A program made the position numbers and the translations under genes. This document shows positions 31,688-43,512 of a DNA stretch of 64,000 nucleotides, one piece after another. The DNA is from Ophiobolus disseminans (Eukaryota; Ascomycota; Dothideomycetes; Pleosporales; Phaeosphaeriaceae), in the NCBI GenBank assembly GCA_010093685.1, contig MU006216.1:819065-883064 (forward strand), read 5' to 3'. Under the pieces are notes generated by a model, which ran no database searches, had not been told where the DNA came from, and was given only the letters and a program-made list of their open reading frames with translations. Numbering within the stretch: position 1 is the first letter of the stretch; every line of letters starts with the position of its first letter.

Positions 31688-33216
31688 TCACTCTACCGGC
31701 TCCAATACGAATGTCACCATACTCCGCCCAGGCACTTGTGCACTGACACTGCCCCCGTCCGTAGCCAAGGTTGCCGTCTGCTCATCGCAATCGTGCGAAT
31801 TGTCTGTGATCCATGCCTTCACCGTTCTCACTACAAAGCCATTTACTTTGACCGTCACAGCTCCAGCTCCATTGCCGCCCTGAATGACCTGCACTGCAAT
31901 CTTCCCATCCACATTCTTGAACGCGCTTATTTTCGCTCCGCTTGGTCCTCCACTTGTGCCGACTCTAATAGCGCCTGGTCGAACATGTCTGCTCCAGTTT
32001 GCAAAAGCCCATAGACGCTTGCTGGGAATGACAGACTTCTTATCGTCGGCTATGCGGATGAGTTTCGAGTTCGTTGCGCCGCCTTGGACGCCGACCCAGT
32101 AGAGGTACGCAGATGCGTTGGCGCGTGTGACGGCGTCGTAGATTTTGTTCGCCCAGTTCAGACCCTCACCGGCACCACCGTTGGAATAGAATGCTGTTGC
32201 CCATGGTCCTTGCAGGTCGGCGTTTTCTGTCTGCCAGACGCGATGAGGTGTGCTGATGGGGCCGCCGGGCTGTGAAGTGTAGGAACTAGAAACGGTTAAT
32301 TTGCTTGCATGGTTGCGAGCAGAAATCAAGCAAGACTTACTGCGCAGTGATCGTTCCCAGCAAACTACTCACACCACTCAGCCCACTCATCATTCCTTGC
32401 TGGCTACTCCAGCCTTCCGCATCGCAGCATGTGACCTTGACGTTTGTGAAGTTCGCTTTATCAAGTTCTGGTTTTAATATCCTGATAAAGTCCGCAGCTT
32501 GCTGTCCGTTGCTTCGCATACTTGCATAGCTCGTGGTGAGATCCGGCTCGTTCAAAAATCCAAGATGTGTAACCTCAACACCCAGCTCTTTATAGTATGT
32601 GATATACTGTACGAGATAATTTGCAAAAGCTTGCTTCCAATCACCACTCGAACAACTTGCTCCAGATACACCACAAAGCGATCCACCATTCGCATCGTTG
32701 TTGTTTGTCTTCATGTATCCGGGCGCTGACCACGCATTCGCGTACACAGTCTTGACGCCATACGTCTTTACTGCTTCTGTACTCACCCAAACCTGCGAAT
32801 TGTCGTTGCCGTCCCAGACGTACTTGGGCGCTGCACTCGGGCCTCCGGGGTTTTTGGGCTGTATGCTAACCATGTGGTCACTACTCGAGTCTGGTGATGA
32901 ACCGATACCATTGCGCAGAATAGAGAAACCGGCGCCGGATGTGCGATCTAGTATACCACACGAGGGAAAGTCAGGAATTGTCTTATGGCCAGTTCTTACA
33001 CTCACTAAAGAGCAAATCTAGTGCGTATCGCTGCAAGGGCTCGGAGAGCGCTTTCATCTGGTTCGCTCGTTGAAATGTCTCGCTCATTCCAAAGCCGTCC
33101 ATTGTTTGATATGTCTTTGTAAGATCGACAGCGATGGTGGAGGCTTGACGTGCATGTAGTGCGCCTCGCGAGTCCGCGGTCGCAGCCAGCGCACCAAGGA
33201 GAAGGGTGCGGAACAT
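31688..33216 (-). CDS. Secreted GH30 glycoside hydrolase (xylanase/galactanase type)
   Basis: Exons 33216-33006, 32947-32341 and 32285-31688 give 471 aa. A signal peptide (MFRTLLLGALAATADSRGA) is followed by the GH30 start QTMDGFGMSETFQRA. The acid/base glutamate is in LGFLNEPDL and the nucleophile glutamate in VWQTENADL. The C-terminal beta side-domain runs from about residue 395 to the end (KISAFKNVDGKIAVQVIQGG). Fungal GH30 enzymes cut beta-1,4-xylan, beta-1,6-galactan or beta-1,6-glucan; from sequence I would favour the fungal xylanase-like subfamily, but with low confidence. With GH28 next to it, a plant cell-wall role is likely. Confidence 0.85.
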
Positions 33217-34796
33217 TGTAGAGACGGACGTCTTTGGTAGTTCACTCGATAGTGTCGCGAAGCGAATATCGCTTTTCTATGTTCGGTGCCAAGCCCAAGA
33301 TCAACTTTACCAGCTCATCTAGGTATCGTTTACCCAGATGAATATTGATTTTGCAGGGGCTCTAGCCATCAGCCCCACAACTTTAAGCAGTGTCGTTTAC
33401 ATTTTCGAGTTTTGTGGGGTCGTGGTATGCTAGTCACAAACAGATGCGGTGGTGCGACGAGGTACCGTGATCTTGAGTGGTGGATATATCATACCGAAGC
33501 AATATGGTCTTCTATCTGCCGAACGCGACTTGGACAACCCTGTTATGACAGCGAATATGGATCCTCTGCATCATGTAAACCTAACGGTGTTGAAAAGCAA
33601 GCTTGAAGCTGGAGAGTCCTCTAACTCTGCGCCATCGACCGAGTCCAACGAGCGGAAGGGACTCTTATATCACCTATGGTCTTCAGGGGCATAGATGCGC
33701 TCTTCTGTATCGTACTCCATATCACAAAAGTTGCAATGCTACGCACCGTTCTCAATGCGCTGGATCGACTCAATGTTAGAAACGTTCAGTGACATCTTCG
33801 GTCGTCTCTACTTATTTGAAAGCTAAACTCGTTCCATCTTAAAACAAGCTGACGACAGGTCCAGGACCATATCTAGACATAGTTCTGATAGGCTCGGGAT
33901 TGGGGGGGGTTAAAAAGTGATCGATACACGCGTCACTACCTAAGATTCTCGGGTTGGATTTTGTGCATACAAAGTGTTTTGATGCAGGAAGCTTGGAGTG
34001 GTGGCGATGTACCACCAGGTACGGAGTATGTATCGAACGGTGGAGGTGGTTGAGACGAGAGGCAGCCACGCAGCCTCAAGATACAGGTCGGAAGCCGTCC
34101 CACTTGCCCCCTGGCCGCACTAGCGTGCAACTTACGTAAGGAATTATGGGTATCTTAGCGAACGATCTCTCAGTAAATCGTGAAAGCTGAAAAAAAGGCT
34201 ATGCTTAACAACTACATCTCCGTATATAAACGCTGCTCTAGGCTCTAAAAGCCTCTGTAGATATACAGGATAGTGTATCCTTTTCTGGCTTCCGCACCTC
34301 CCGAGATCACCAAGAGACGATATCTTCTCACTTGACTAGAGCATCACGACCATCGCGAACGCCGTCGCATCACCGAATATCTTCCAAAACACATGTCCAC
34401 CCTTCGCTGAAGCAGTAGACGGCAAGTGTGAAAGTGCACACTCCTACATGCTCGATCAACAGCCCTATCACTACCAGCATTCCATGTGCTACAGTATGAC
34501 GATCCCAATCCGTTTTTTTACACGTGTACAGCAGGTGGAAAAACCCCGAGGAACAGAAAAGAATGTATTGGCAACTACTCACTGTGTTTAGGTAGGAACA
34601 TTTCAGCCGTTCGATCACATGGCTGAGATGCCATTATCCACTCCAAGCGGCCCGCGTAATGGGAGAGCAAAAGTAGAAGCCTTGCTCTGCGGCAATCGGC
34701 TTATGGTGTCCCGGAACATGTCTCTCACCACAGTCCTTGCAGTTCGCCTCACCAGCATCGACCTGCTTGTACTTCTCTTGCGCCACCTTGAACCTC
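33217..34796. other. Long spacer with MITE-like copy
   Basis: About 1.6 kb between the GH30 promoter and the 3' end of the decayed DUF6604 gene. Copy B of the repeat lies at 34166-34307. A run of nine G lies near 33900. Short frames exist but none with a domain; the frame at 34634-34873 may be a broken 3' end of the DUF6604 relic. Confidence 0.5.
34166..34307 (+). mobile_element. MITE-like element, copy B
   Basis: Left end CTCTCAGTAAATCGTGAAAG; inner blocks ACAACTACATCTCCGTATAT and CTCTGTAGATATACAGGATA match copies A and C. The right terminal repeat is worn (GGCTTCCGCACCTCCCGAGA). The outer ends still pair as GATCTC and GAGATC. It lies about 500 bp from the decayed DUF6604 gene. Confidence 0.65.
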
Positions 34797-37510
34797 TCAT
34801 AAGCTCCTACAAACTCGGCGAGACGGACACCAACTTGGATTCCTTGCATGTCTTCCCCCCAGTTTATGTACAATTTTTTTAGCGTCTAGACCTCTTGGCC
34901 GTCCAAGCGGACGGACTGCTTCCGGGCTAACATGCAATAATCGGCGGATGCATCGATCTCCGACCCAGCCGGTTGGCCGATTCGGTGGTGTGGCTCTCGT
35001 CTGGATGGTCTCTTGGATGATCTTTCGAACGACGGAGAGCTCTGGGCAGAGATCAGGGTTCTCTTCGCGAACATAAGCTCTGAGAATGCTGTGTTCACCC
35101 AATAGTCTCTCAACCTCTGCTCCTGCGCCCAAGACAGCGCCGGCAATGCCTAGAGCGCTTCGTTCGCCATTGATTGAGCTTTCAGGGTCTTGACCGAAGG
35201 CGTCCTTGATCTTGGTCCATATGTCTGCGCAGATCTGATTCATACAATACCAGTCCCAACAAAAGTCCACGCCGTCTTCCACCAACCATTCACGGAGTTC
35301 TTCAAGGATCTCCAATGGTCTCCAGTCTCGGTCATGGGTCGTAGACCTACTCGAAGTGCTGTTGTTTCCATTTGGCGTACGGTTGCTCAGCCGGTTCGAT
35401 GATTTGATAGTCGAAATTAGCTTGCGCATCAACTCCGTTGCTTCCTTCGTGCTAGGTTCCTTGTACATGCGTTCTTGGGAAAGATTCCCTAGGATACTCC
35501 GATCTTGGAAGAATTGCGTGCTGTCAAGGTTGATAACAGGATTGTCAGTGCGTCGTCCTCTCGCAAAGTTGGTGGCAGAAGCACCACCAGCCTGTACCAA
35601 CTTTCTTTGGGCCTCCTTGAACGTCTTTGGAAGAGCTCCAAAGAACAAACAACTCTTGTCCTGGCGTTCCATCATGAACTCCAAGTCAGGCCAGACTGGA
35701 TCCTTGGAGTACGAGAACTTACATGCAGCATAAAGATGCGCCAGTATTGAGATAATCAAGGCTTGACTTTCGACCCCTGTCCCAGTGGCATGAAGTTGCA
35801 TGTACCCATCGTACTTCAACATCCCACACCATAACGGATGGTGTTCCAGAAGATAGTTGGGATGACGCGTGATTGGGCCGAGCACTGGATGCGTTTGCAT
35901 GACAGTCTGTTGTCTCAGCATAGTTCCAAACATGTCGCGGAAAGTCCAGTCTTGGATATCGTTGAGTATAGTCGTAGCCCTGGTTATGTTGGCTTGCTCA
36001 TACCCCCTCAACTGGAACGGACGGGGATAGGCTAGATCCTTTGAAAGCATCTTGGACGTATACTGGACGTGGGCCCGTAGGTTCATGTAGGCCTTGTTCA
36101 CGGAAGTATCAAAGACATCCTGGATATCTAGGAGCGTCTGAATACCAAAGGTGACCCAAAGAGGAATTGTCGAGGTCTCGAAAGCATGGCGTATTCCTCG
36201 TGTAATCTCATCTAACGCAAAGGTGTTGCGAGACATGACTGTTGCTACCCGGAGAACTGTTGTCTATTCTATGGCTTTCTACGCATCTTCATCGAGTCCC
36301 TTGCAACTGGTGGCACCGCTCCTGTACCGAACCGCTGAGCACAGTGCACACAGTATTTAATACCTGTGTAGGCGTGATACATGCACCAGTCAGCATGCGG
36401 ACACTCTCCACCGCTTAATATAGCCACTCCTTCGGCAGGAAGTACAAAAGTCTCGACCGGTACGTCTTGTGTCATGCCATGCATCTGATAAAGCACGATA
36501 GCTGGGAAGCTCTACACTGGAAAATTGGCGGCTGGGTACTTGGCAGGACGCTCGACAAGTAACTCGAGCTGATCATCTGCTTGTCGAACAAGCTCTAGAT
36601 AACATGATAGTTAGTAAAGCAGCTGTTGATAGAGATGGAACGTTGGTTGGATACTCACCAATAGCTGTGTTAGTTAGAAGCGTGGCAATGACCAGATCAT
36701 ATCCTGTACGCTTGTATACACCCCAGCTGTCCTTGATCGTTGTCCTGATGGATTGCACTTCTTCCAAGAAACATTCGACGGCAAAGAAGAACTCGGCTTC
36801 GATCTCCGCTTCATCCTTTTCGAGCGTCACGGACGTGATCTTCGCCTTCTCCTCAGGCTGATCAACACGGACATCAGTATCTGCGTCCGTGTCTTGGAGG
36901 TGGTCAGAGAGCACGCAGTCCGGTAAATGCATTATGCAGCGGAAGTGACTCAACGCCTAATGGCTCCGGCTTACGACCTTTTCTACTCTTCGTCTTGATC
37001 TCCGTAAAGGGACAGAGGGTTGCGAAAGCACCCTCTAAAACCCCAATAAAATGCAAATGGCGTTGATCGCTGGGGAAGTTGGAGTTCTGACCATGACATG
37101 ACATGAACCATGCTGACACGCGTCGTCGCTCGGATATAGCGCGACCGAACGTACGCTCAACAAAAGCAGGAACACGAATCTTCGGGAGCTGTGCTGCTAT
37201 CCTTTGGGCCATGGGTACAAAATCAGTAACTTTGATGATTTAGCTGTCACTGCTAGCGGGGCTTCTTGCGCTGCTGGCGTTGAAGTTCTTTGCCTAAGCA
37301 CTATGTTAGGACGTCGGACAGGCAAGGTCGCAGTTGACTTACCTTTTTTCGAGCCTTCCCTTTCAATCGGCCTGGACCCTTTTGTGGGAGTTGAGTATCG
37401 ACAGTGGTCAACTCAAAGCCACATCTCAAGGCTTCCTCAGCAAGCTAACCGGCAACGAACTCGGTGTCTTCCTTGTACTGCCTGTAAACATCGCCGAGAA
37501 TGTTTGCCAT
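34797..37510 (-). pseudogene. DUF6604-family gene, decayed by stops and a frameshift
   Basis: The relic starts at an ATG (37510) with the family N-terminus ANILGDVYRQYKEDTEFVAG, then TAG (37445-37447) where the family has Trp, then LAEEALRCGF. A normal intron (about 37290-37340) is followed by TAA (37240-37242), then IIKVTDFVPMAQRIAAQLPK. A one-base frameshift falls near 36960. Two more normal introns follow (donor near 36654; 36245-36363). Another TAG sits at 36512-36514, again where Trp is expected (NFPV*SFPAIVLYQ). From 36244 to 34797 the frame is open (about 480 codons: LDEITRGIRHAFETSTIPLW, VWPDLEFMMERQDKSCLFFG). Two Trp-to-TAG changes are G-to-A type, as produced by repeat-induced point mutation. 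DUF6604 has no known function. An alternative is a shorter expressed gene from the intact half. Confidence 0.7.
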
Positions 37511-38810
37511 GATCGCTGGCGTTGATACTGAGGGAGATAACACTTGTGCGTGGTTGGATACAGAGAGCGGCGGGCGTGTTTGAGGAGCCTTCAAGATAAG
37601 AACGTCAAGATCGAGAAGAAGAGGAAGTCAGGTTGATGTGATAGCTCGGTCGACGTGTAGGACAGATCAACGTGAAGGTAGGAGAGGTGCGAAGGTTAGA
37701 CTGAGGTATGAGGTGGAGAACAACGAGTCTGAGTGCTATAGAGGCGAAGAGAGTTTCTTAAATCTTAAATGGGCTTCGCTTTGGTTTGGTGACGAGGCCG
37801 CTGTGCGGTGCTGAACTTATGTTTGGCTGTTGGTGAAACTAGTTCCGCTTTCTTGTCAATATATTGGAGACAAAAGAAGAATTTGCTTGACATACCTTGA
37901 AGAAGACTTTGCACAAGCGTATTCAAACAGAATAAATCCAGAATTAACTGAGAAATGATTCAGAATCGATTCTGGAAAAGTCCTGGAACGTTCCCACAAG
38001 AATTCAGAACGTGTTCGGAACGTGTTCAGACTGGGCTTCAGATTGTGTCCCAGAGCAAGTCCCAGAGTAGAGTCAAGGCTGGGTCTTGCAACCTTGCAAG
38101 CCATCGAGTGTCCGATTGTGATGTTATTGCGAGACTATGGCATTGTCAGCTTGTGGTAGCTATCGTGATCGGGGGTTTGGTTCACCTTTGCCTGCGTGCC
38201 GGGGATACTGTCGTCTCAAGTCGGAAGGGAGCAAAGGTCTCTGAGCCGCTCGAGGCAGGATGTGGTTTTTAAGTAGCCGTCCAAAGCTAAGCCTCTAACT
38301 TGATACTGCAGTGCGATGTTCATCCTCGGTGCTGGAGCGGATGTGGTGTTCCTACGACACCAAGCCCCACCTAAAGATGAGGTTTTCGCCTACCAGCCAT
38401 CGCCACCAATCGGCTGGTGCTCTGCGCCTCGCACGGCGCAATTTGCGATAATCTTTAACCTAATCGTGTTTCGTTGACAAAATGGGCTGATTGGACTTTA
38501 ATATTTTGCAATCTGATGTGCTGTCGCTCTCACGGGTGTTATACGCGCAGATTTGGCGCCTCGTCGTGTGATGAAAATTGTCGTGATGTCTGACGCGCGA
38601 AGTCATGGTGTTGAGTTGTGTGGCGAAACCTGGGAAGACGCTAAATCCCCTTCACATCGGTTACTACTCTACATATCAGACCCTCTACTCGTTGCCGTAC
38701 TTTCGCGAAGATCTCTAGGCTCTGCTACCACCTGGACATTATCCCTTGCCAATCTATACGTATCGCTCTGACTAAGAAGCCGCTGTACTCTCTCCTTGGC
38801 GTTTATGCCC
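37511..38810. other. Intergenic region
   Basis: About 1.3 kb between the DUF6604 relic and the P450 3' end. A short degenerate direct repeat with the unit GAACGTGTTC(A/G)GA lies near 38005-38030, inside a stretch (37950-38065) of related GAAT/TGGAA words. I see no gene. Confidence 0.5.
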
Positions 38811-40534
38811 TCATTCGTTCACCCCAACAAACCTAACATCCACTCTCGGCGCCCCCGCGGTAAAATGGTCCTTAATCCCCTCCCAGTATTCCCTCTCATC
38901 AAACCCCTCCAGCACCTTCACATCGAACTCATTCACCACCCTACTTACGACACTCCTCAGTTCCATCATAGCAAGACCTTTACCCGCACAGTTATACGGC
39001 CCGGTTGCGAAGGGGATGAACGCTTCTTTCCTGAGGACTAGTTCTGGCCGATCGAGCCATCGCTCTGGGACGAACTCTTCAGGACGCACGAAATGTCGAG
39101 GATCGCGATGCAATGCAAAGGGAGGTATCTGCACGATCATATCGCCTGGTATGAAGTGTCCCTGGACAGTTAGGCCTTCGGGTGGTGTGATGCGTTGAGA
39201 TGGGAAGAAGACGGATGGCCACATGCGCATTGACTCGTTGATAATGGCGTCGATAAGTGGAAGTGGTCGTTGACAACTATACAAGGCCTCGTTGGCGCGG
39301 AACTCCTTGCGCAGTGCATATATGTACTTCGGATGTGTGGCGAGGTGCATGAAGATGAATGTGAGAGCTGTAGATGTAGTCTCGCCGCCTGCGCTGACGA
39401 TGAGGCGAGATTCACCGTATAGGAGGGCGCGGCCAGCGTTGTCGTTGGAAGTGTTGGCTATGAGGTGGGACACGAGATCTGATTTGGCGTCTTTGACCTA
39501 ATATATATCGTCAACAACCCGCTCAATCGCGTTGAGTGGTGCGACTCACTGCCATGCGTTTCTGCATTTGGCTGACTGACCAGTTAGACCATTCTTTCAT
39601 GGGGCCTAAGAAAAATGTGGCTTTTTCCAAAGTGTTCATAAACCAAGAAACATGCTGTAATAATCCGAAAGCTGCAAGACTGCCAGTCATAGCTTTCAAG
39701 ATACTGGCTGCAACATCGCTTTGCTCGCCTTTGATGAAGCCAAATGGCTTTCCAAACGCGAGGTCAGCCATTACGTCGTACGAGAAGAAAGTCATGGTCT
39801 CCAACAGTGGTACTGGACTGCCTGCTTGGTCCCGTAAGCGAGTGAGGAGCTGTGCAGTAAACTCGTCTATTTTGACCGCATAGTCGGAAAGAGCTTGATC
39901 ACGTTAGCGCAGTCTAGGATGAAGATGACGCGACTGACTAGCTTTGAAAGCATTATCCCAGATCCTTCGCCGCTGTCGGTGGAACTGCTTGTCACGATTG
40001 AGATGTAACGACGTCTCCAGGATATCGAACAGCGGTCCTTTGCTGGCCTTTGACTGTGACCCAAGGAGTGCCGGGATGGCATCCACATCGAAGATAGTGA
40101 GCTCTCTCGGGCCTACGTGTTGTTAGACTGCACTCGTATCCATACACCACAAACATACCCGTCCTGACATAGTCCCCATACTCCTTCTGTAATCGTTGCT
40201 GCGCTCGGTGGAAGTGTAAGTTAGTATCCCAATTTTGCTTGACCACCCACCACTTCGAAATTCTTGCGAAAAAGGGACCTGGATAGTTCCGTAGAGGGTG
40301 GAAGATAGTGCGATATGCGCCGATGTATAACCATAGCGGGACCCAGAAGGATGCGGCTACCAGTGATGCCGTAACAAGATCAGCCTGAAATGCAAGTATT
40401 GCATAAGCAAACCAAGTAGTGACAATGATTGGAATGGCCAAGTGATCGACCTCAACTCTTCTTAAGACCAACTCGTGTAAGACGATAGCAAGCAATGGAC
40501 TAAAGAACAAAAGTTTCGGATTACTGAAGTCCAT
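38811..40534 (-). CDS. Cytochrome P450 monooxygenase
   Basis: Haem-thiolate monooxygenase anchored in the ER. Exons 40534-40159, 40112-39939, 39893-39550 and 39497-38811 give 526 aa. The N-terminus is membrane-embedded (several hydrophobic segments within residues 1-70) and is followed by FHPLRNYPGPFFARISKWW, the proline-rich hinge. The I-helix is AGGETTSTA (~334), the K-helix ExxR is NESMRMWP (E386, R389), and the haem loop is FATGPYNCAGKG (Cys ~468). The 45-bp second intron removes a stop and restores AFKATLSDYAVKIDEF. The hinge and haem loop resemble fungal P450s of benzoate-hydroxylase or toxin-pathway type, but the substrate is not predictable. There is no backbone biosynthetic gene nearby. 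Confidence 0.88.
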
Positions 40535-41059
40535 AGTGATGGCGTAGTTTGCGATAGTTGTAGTAGTTGCGAAAGGACGGTCCCAGGTATATGTGTAAGA
40601 GCTGTCAGTTCGTGAGTAAGCCAAATAAGACGAAAGCAGTCGGGTAGGTCAGATTGAATTGGTGAGATGTCAACAGGTCGGGTAATTGTGTCGCACAGCA
40701 GCTCAAGGTGGCCCATCAGCGCGAGCCACTACCTAGTATGGGGTAAGTTGCGACAAGCCCAGTGAAGTCTCATGGGCGGGGAAGAACAAAACACTGTCGA
40801 AAATACGAAAGATACGAGTACATGATTCGCGCCGCTAAAGCGTACCGTGGATCTTAGCTTGCTACATATTGCAAGGTATGGATGCCCTTGTCCTTTTTGA
40901 TGTGCCGAAGCAACTAGGATTATTCAGCTACGTCTTGGGCGGTCAGCAACCAATACATTTCTGTATCAAGTATGTTCCATTATTAAGCTGCCCAGAACTA
41001 GCGTACGACGTGTATTGCGTACCTCTTACCACCAAAATATGCTTCAGAAACACTTACTG
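40535..41059. other. Spacer between membrane protein 3' end and P450
   Basis: About 525 bp serving as the P450 promoter region and the 3' UTR of the upstream membrane-protein gene. Nothing else is seen. Confidence 0.5.
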
Positions 41060-42016
41060 TTACCGCTCCAACCGTTGCCTGACCCATACAAGCCGCCCTC
41101 TGATCACTTTCAAAAATAGAGATCCATGTTCGAAGGTAAATACGAACAGCGCAACAAACAGTGTAAAGGACTGATCCCAGTCGTCAATCCTCTGTGGTGC
41201 ACAGGGCATGAAAAAGCAGCTCTTTGAGGCTATTCTTCCGCCGCTCAACACAATTCTTAGCAAATATACAATGGTGCCATCCAGTCTGAACATGACTGCC
41301 ATCGGCATGACCGTCGCAATGTATATGGCCAACATCGAATTCAGCTTCCATGTTTTCTTGAATATCCTTATCCAGAGCAAGTGGCCTAGACCGATACACA
41401 CCAGGAAGCAAGTCGCAGCCATGAGGAGAAAGGCATAGTACATACTCCACTGGTGGCGCAGCTGGCTGATGTCGTCATGGTATAGCATCGGCAGCAACGG
41501 GCTGTCCTGATTGTATCGGTGACTAACGTCGCGATCGTCGAGATCAGAATGAATGTAATACAAACAGGCCGCTCCTGCCAATGAAGGGAGTAATTGGCCG
41601 AGGAGAAGTATGATGCGACGCCGTTGAGCGTTCGGCTGCCAATCAGGTATGAGCAAAACATGGACGTACTGAGAACCGATTTGCAAGAGACCCCAGTACG
41701 TCACGTTGAACGCTGCGGCGACGGGTCCGTGATTCGATACGCCATGGTGTCCACTGTCTGCGACCGCCTTGCTCTGGTCCATTGGCCTGAGTTGGCGAAG
41801 AAGGTCCACTGCTGCCCAGTTTGTGTAAAGCACATGTGTCACCACATGGAACATTTGCGTATGCCCGTCTTCCCATATGGCTATCCATGAGGCTGCAATT
41901 GTCAAAAGCCACGCAGCCCAGTTTCCTGGTCCGTAGAACCCGCTGACCTTCGCTATCCCAAGTACATCTTCGCCAATCGTTGCCGGTGCAAGGTTGAGGT
42001 GGTAAGTCGATGCCAT
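41060..42016 (-). CDS. Seven-helix fungal membrane protein of unknown function
   Basis: A single-exon 318-aa protein with about seven hydrophobic segments: WAAWLLTIAASWIAIW, MFHVVTHVLYTNWAAVDLL, VTYWGLLQIGSQYVHVLLI, IILLLGQLLPSLAGAACLYY, YYAFLLMAATCFLVCIGLGH, LAIYIATVMPMAVMF and FTLFVALFVFTFEHGSLFL. The N-terminal KVSGFYGPGNWAAWLL recurs in my memory of uncharacterised fungal integral membrane proteins. No transporter or receptor signature is seen, and there are no catalytic residues I can point to. It lies upstream of the P450 on the same strand, with about 525 bp between. Function unknown. Confidence 0.7.
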   Translation of the reverse strand: MASTYHLNLAPATIGEDVLGIAKVSGFYGPGNWAAWLLTIAASWIAIWEDGHTQMFHVVTHVLYTNWAAVDLLRQLRPMDQSKAVADSGHHGVSNHGPVAAAFNVTYWGLLQIGSQYVHVLLIPDWQPNAQRRRIILLLGQLLPSLAGAACLYYIHSDLDDRDVSHRYNQDSPLLPMLYHDDISQLRHQWSMYYAFLLMAATCFLVCIGLGHLLWIRIFKKTWKLNSMLAIYIATVMPMAVMFRLDGTIVYLLRIVLSGGRIASKSCFFMPCAPQRIDDWDQSFTLFVALFVFTFEHGSLFLKVIRGRLVWVRQRLER

Positions 42017-42481
42017 GGTAATAACTGATGCTATTCCTTCGCGGTCGTGTGCACGTTAAGGTGTCCGTGTCTCGTTGTTCCATCAGAGCACCCGCCCGCT
42101 GTTAGGAGTGAGACGATTGTTCTGATGAGATAAGCGCAGGTGCTGACATAAACACGAAATCGTCTCATTCATAACTGCAGGGGGGGGGAGGGTAAAGTCT
42201 GGAGAACCAAGAGCCTCGAGATGCGCCTCAATCGCTCAGCCTCAGCCCGAGCAGGTTCATGGAGATCAAATTGGCGCCTGACAAGTCGGCTAAATCCGCC
42301 TGCATCAAGTCAGCTTGATATTTGGGTCCACATGAAGCCATGCAAGTTTGGTGCGAGGACCTCGACTGCAGTGGAGTGAAGGTTGTGAGTCGAGTTTGGA
42401 TCGCGCTAAAGTCTTGGCTTACATCGTAACCACCAACGATTCTCGGAACAGCATCACTTTTCCTCAACCCACATCTCCACC
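42017..42481. other. Divergent spacer, membrane protein and SYF2
   Basis: About 465 bp between two divergent starts. A run of ten G lies at about 42181-42190. It should contain both promoters. Confidence 0.5.
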
Positions 42482-43336
42482 ATGGCCGATACAACAGAGG
42501 CGCAAGAGCCTCCAGCAGACATGCCCGAATCAACAATAACTCCTTCCGCAGCAGATGCCGAAACCGTATTAGAGTCCAAACCCACCCCAGCAGACCCCAA
42601 AGCCGCCCTCGCTGCGCGCATGGCACGCTTCAAGACTCTCCAGGCGCAGAAAGAGACGGGCCGCAAAGCCACCGAAAAGGAAGTTCGCGACGCCGAGGAC
42701 CGCACTGCGCGCCTCACACAAATCACCAAGCTGCAAGATGCGCACGACAAAGCCGCGTACAAGCTCTTGAAGTCGGAGGACCCAGACTTCGAACGCAAGC
42801 GGAATTGGGACTACACAGTCGAAGAGAGTGAGTCATGGGACAAGCGCATGGCAAAAAAGGCACGGAGTCGGGACAATGTCGCATTCTCAGACTACACAAA
42901 AGAGGCAAACAAGGTGTACAAGCGACAGGTCGGGCAGTTGGGCAAGGTAGACCTGGAGAGCTACGCAGCGCAAAAGGCCGAAAAACTGCAACGACAAGTC
43001 CAATCCGGCCTCCTCCAACTCATCGAATCACCCTCCGGCGACCTCTACACGGTCAATCCGCTCAACAATCAGATCAACACACCCGCCGAGGAGTCATATT
43101 CGCACGACCATAAGCCGAGCAAAGAGGCGATCGATAAGCTGGTGGAAGATCTGGAGAAGGGTGAGAAGGCACGTCTCAAGGCAAGAGCTGCGAGGGGTCT
43201 TCGGGATGAGCAAGATGTGGGCGATGTGACGTACATCAACCAGAAGAACAAGCAGTTCAACGACAAGCTGAACAGGTTTTATAATAAGTATACGACGGAG
43301 ATACGGGAGAGCTTTGAGCGGGGCACGGCGATATAG
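42482..43336 (+). CDS. SYF2: Pre-mRNA-splicing factor Syf2
   Basis: Component of the NineTeen complex of the spliceosome, with roles in splicing and cell-cycle progression. A single exon, 284 aa. The N-terminal 40 residues are Ala/Thr/Pro rich. The SYF2 domain follows: MARFKTLQAQKETGRKATEK, ERKRNWDYTVEESESWDKRM, then VAFSDYTKEANKVYKRQVGQ and the C-terminal block VTYINQKNKQFNDKLNRFYN. All conserved parts of the family and the usual length are present. The ATG at 42482 is the first in frame. It converges on ESF2, with only 176 bp between stop codons. Confidence 0.92.
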   Translation: MADTTEAQEPPADMPESTITPSAADAETVLESKPTPADPKAALAARMARFKTLQAQKETGRKATEKEVRDAEDRTARLTQITKLQDAHDKAAYKLLKSEDPDFERKRNWDYTVEESESWDKRMAKKARSRDNVAFSDYTKEANKVYKRQVGQLGKVDLESYAAQKAEKLQRQVQSGLLQLIESPSGDLYTVNPLNNQINTPAEESYSHDHKPSKEAIDKLVEDLEKGEKARLKARAARGLRDEQDVGDVTYINQKNKQFNDKLNRFYNKYTTEIRESFERGTAI

Positions 43337-43512
43337 AGGGAAGAGCAGGAGGGAGTAGTGATTATACCCAGACTTTATGGCATAGGATATGGGCGTTACT
43401 GGAGGCAATGTCAATATGTCAGGGCAACAGTATTGGGCCCGCCTGTTGGCGTTAAGAAAATGCAAATGCGGGTTTGAACATGAAATGAATTTGGTATCAT
43501 ACGCCTACAAGC

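Noticed and set aside
36244..36364. A further frameshift in the DUF6604 relic between the two downstream segments
   Set aside because: A normal 119-bp intron (36245-36363) joins the frames as YHAYTATVMSRNTFALDE, so no lesion is needed here.
38811..42016. A secondary-metabolite cluster around the P450
   Set aside because: No polyketide synthase, peptide synthetase, terpene synthase or pathway regulator is present on either side.
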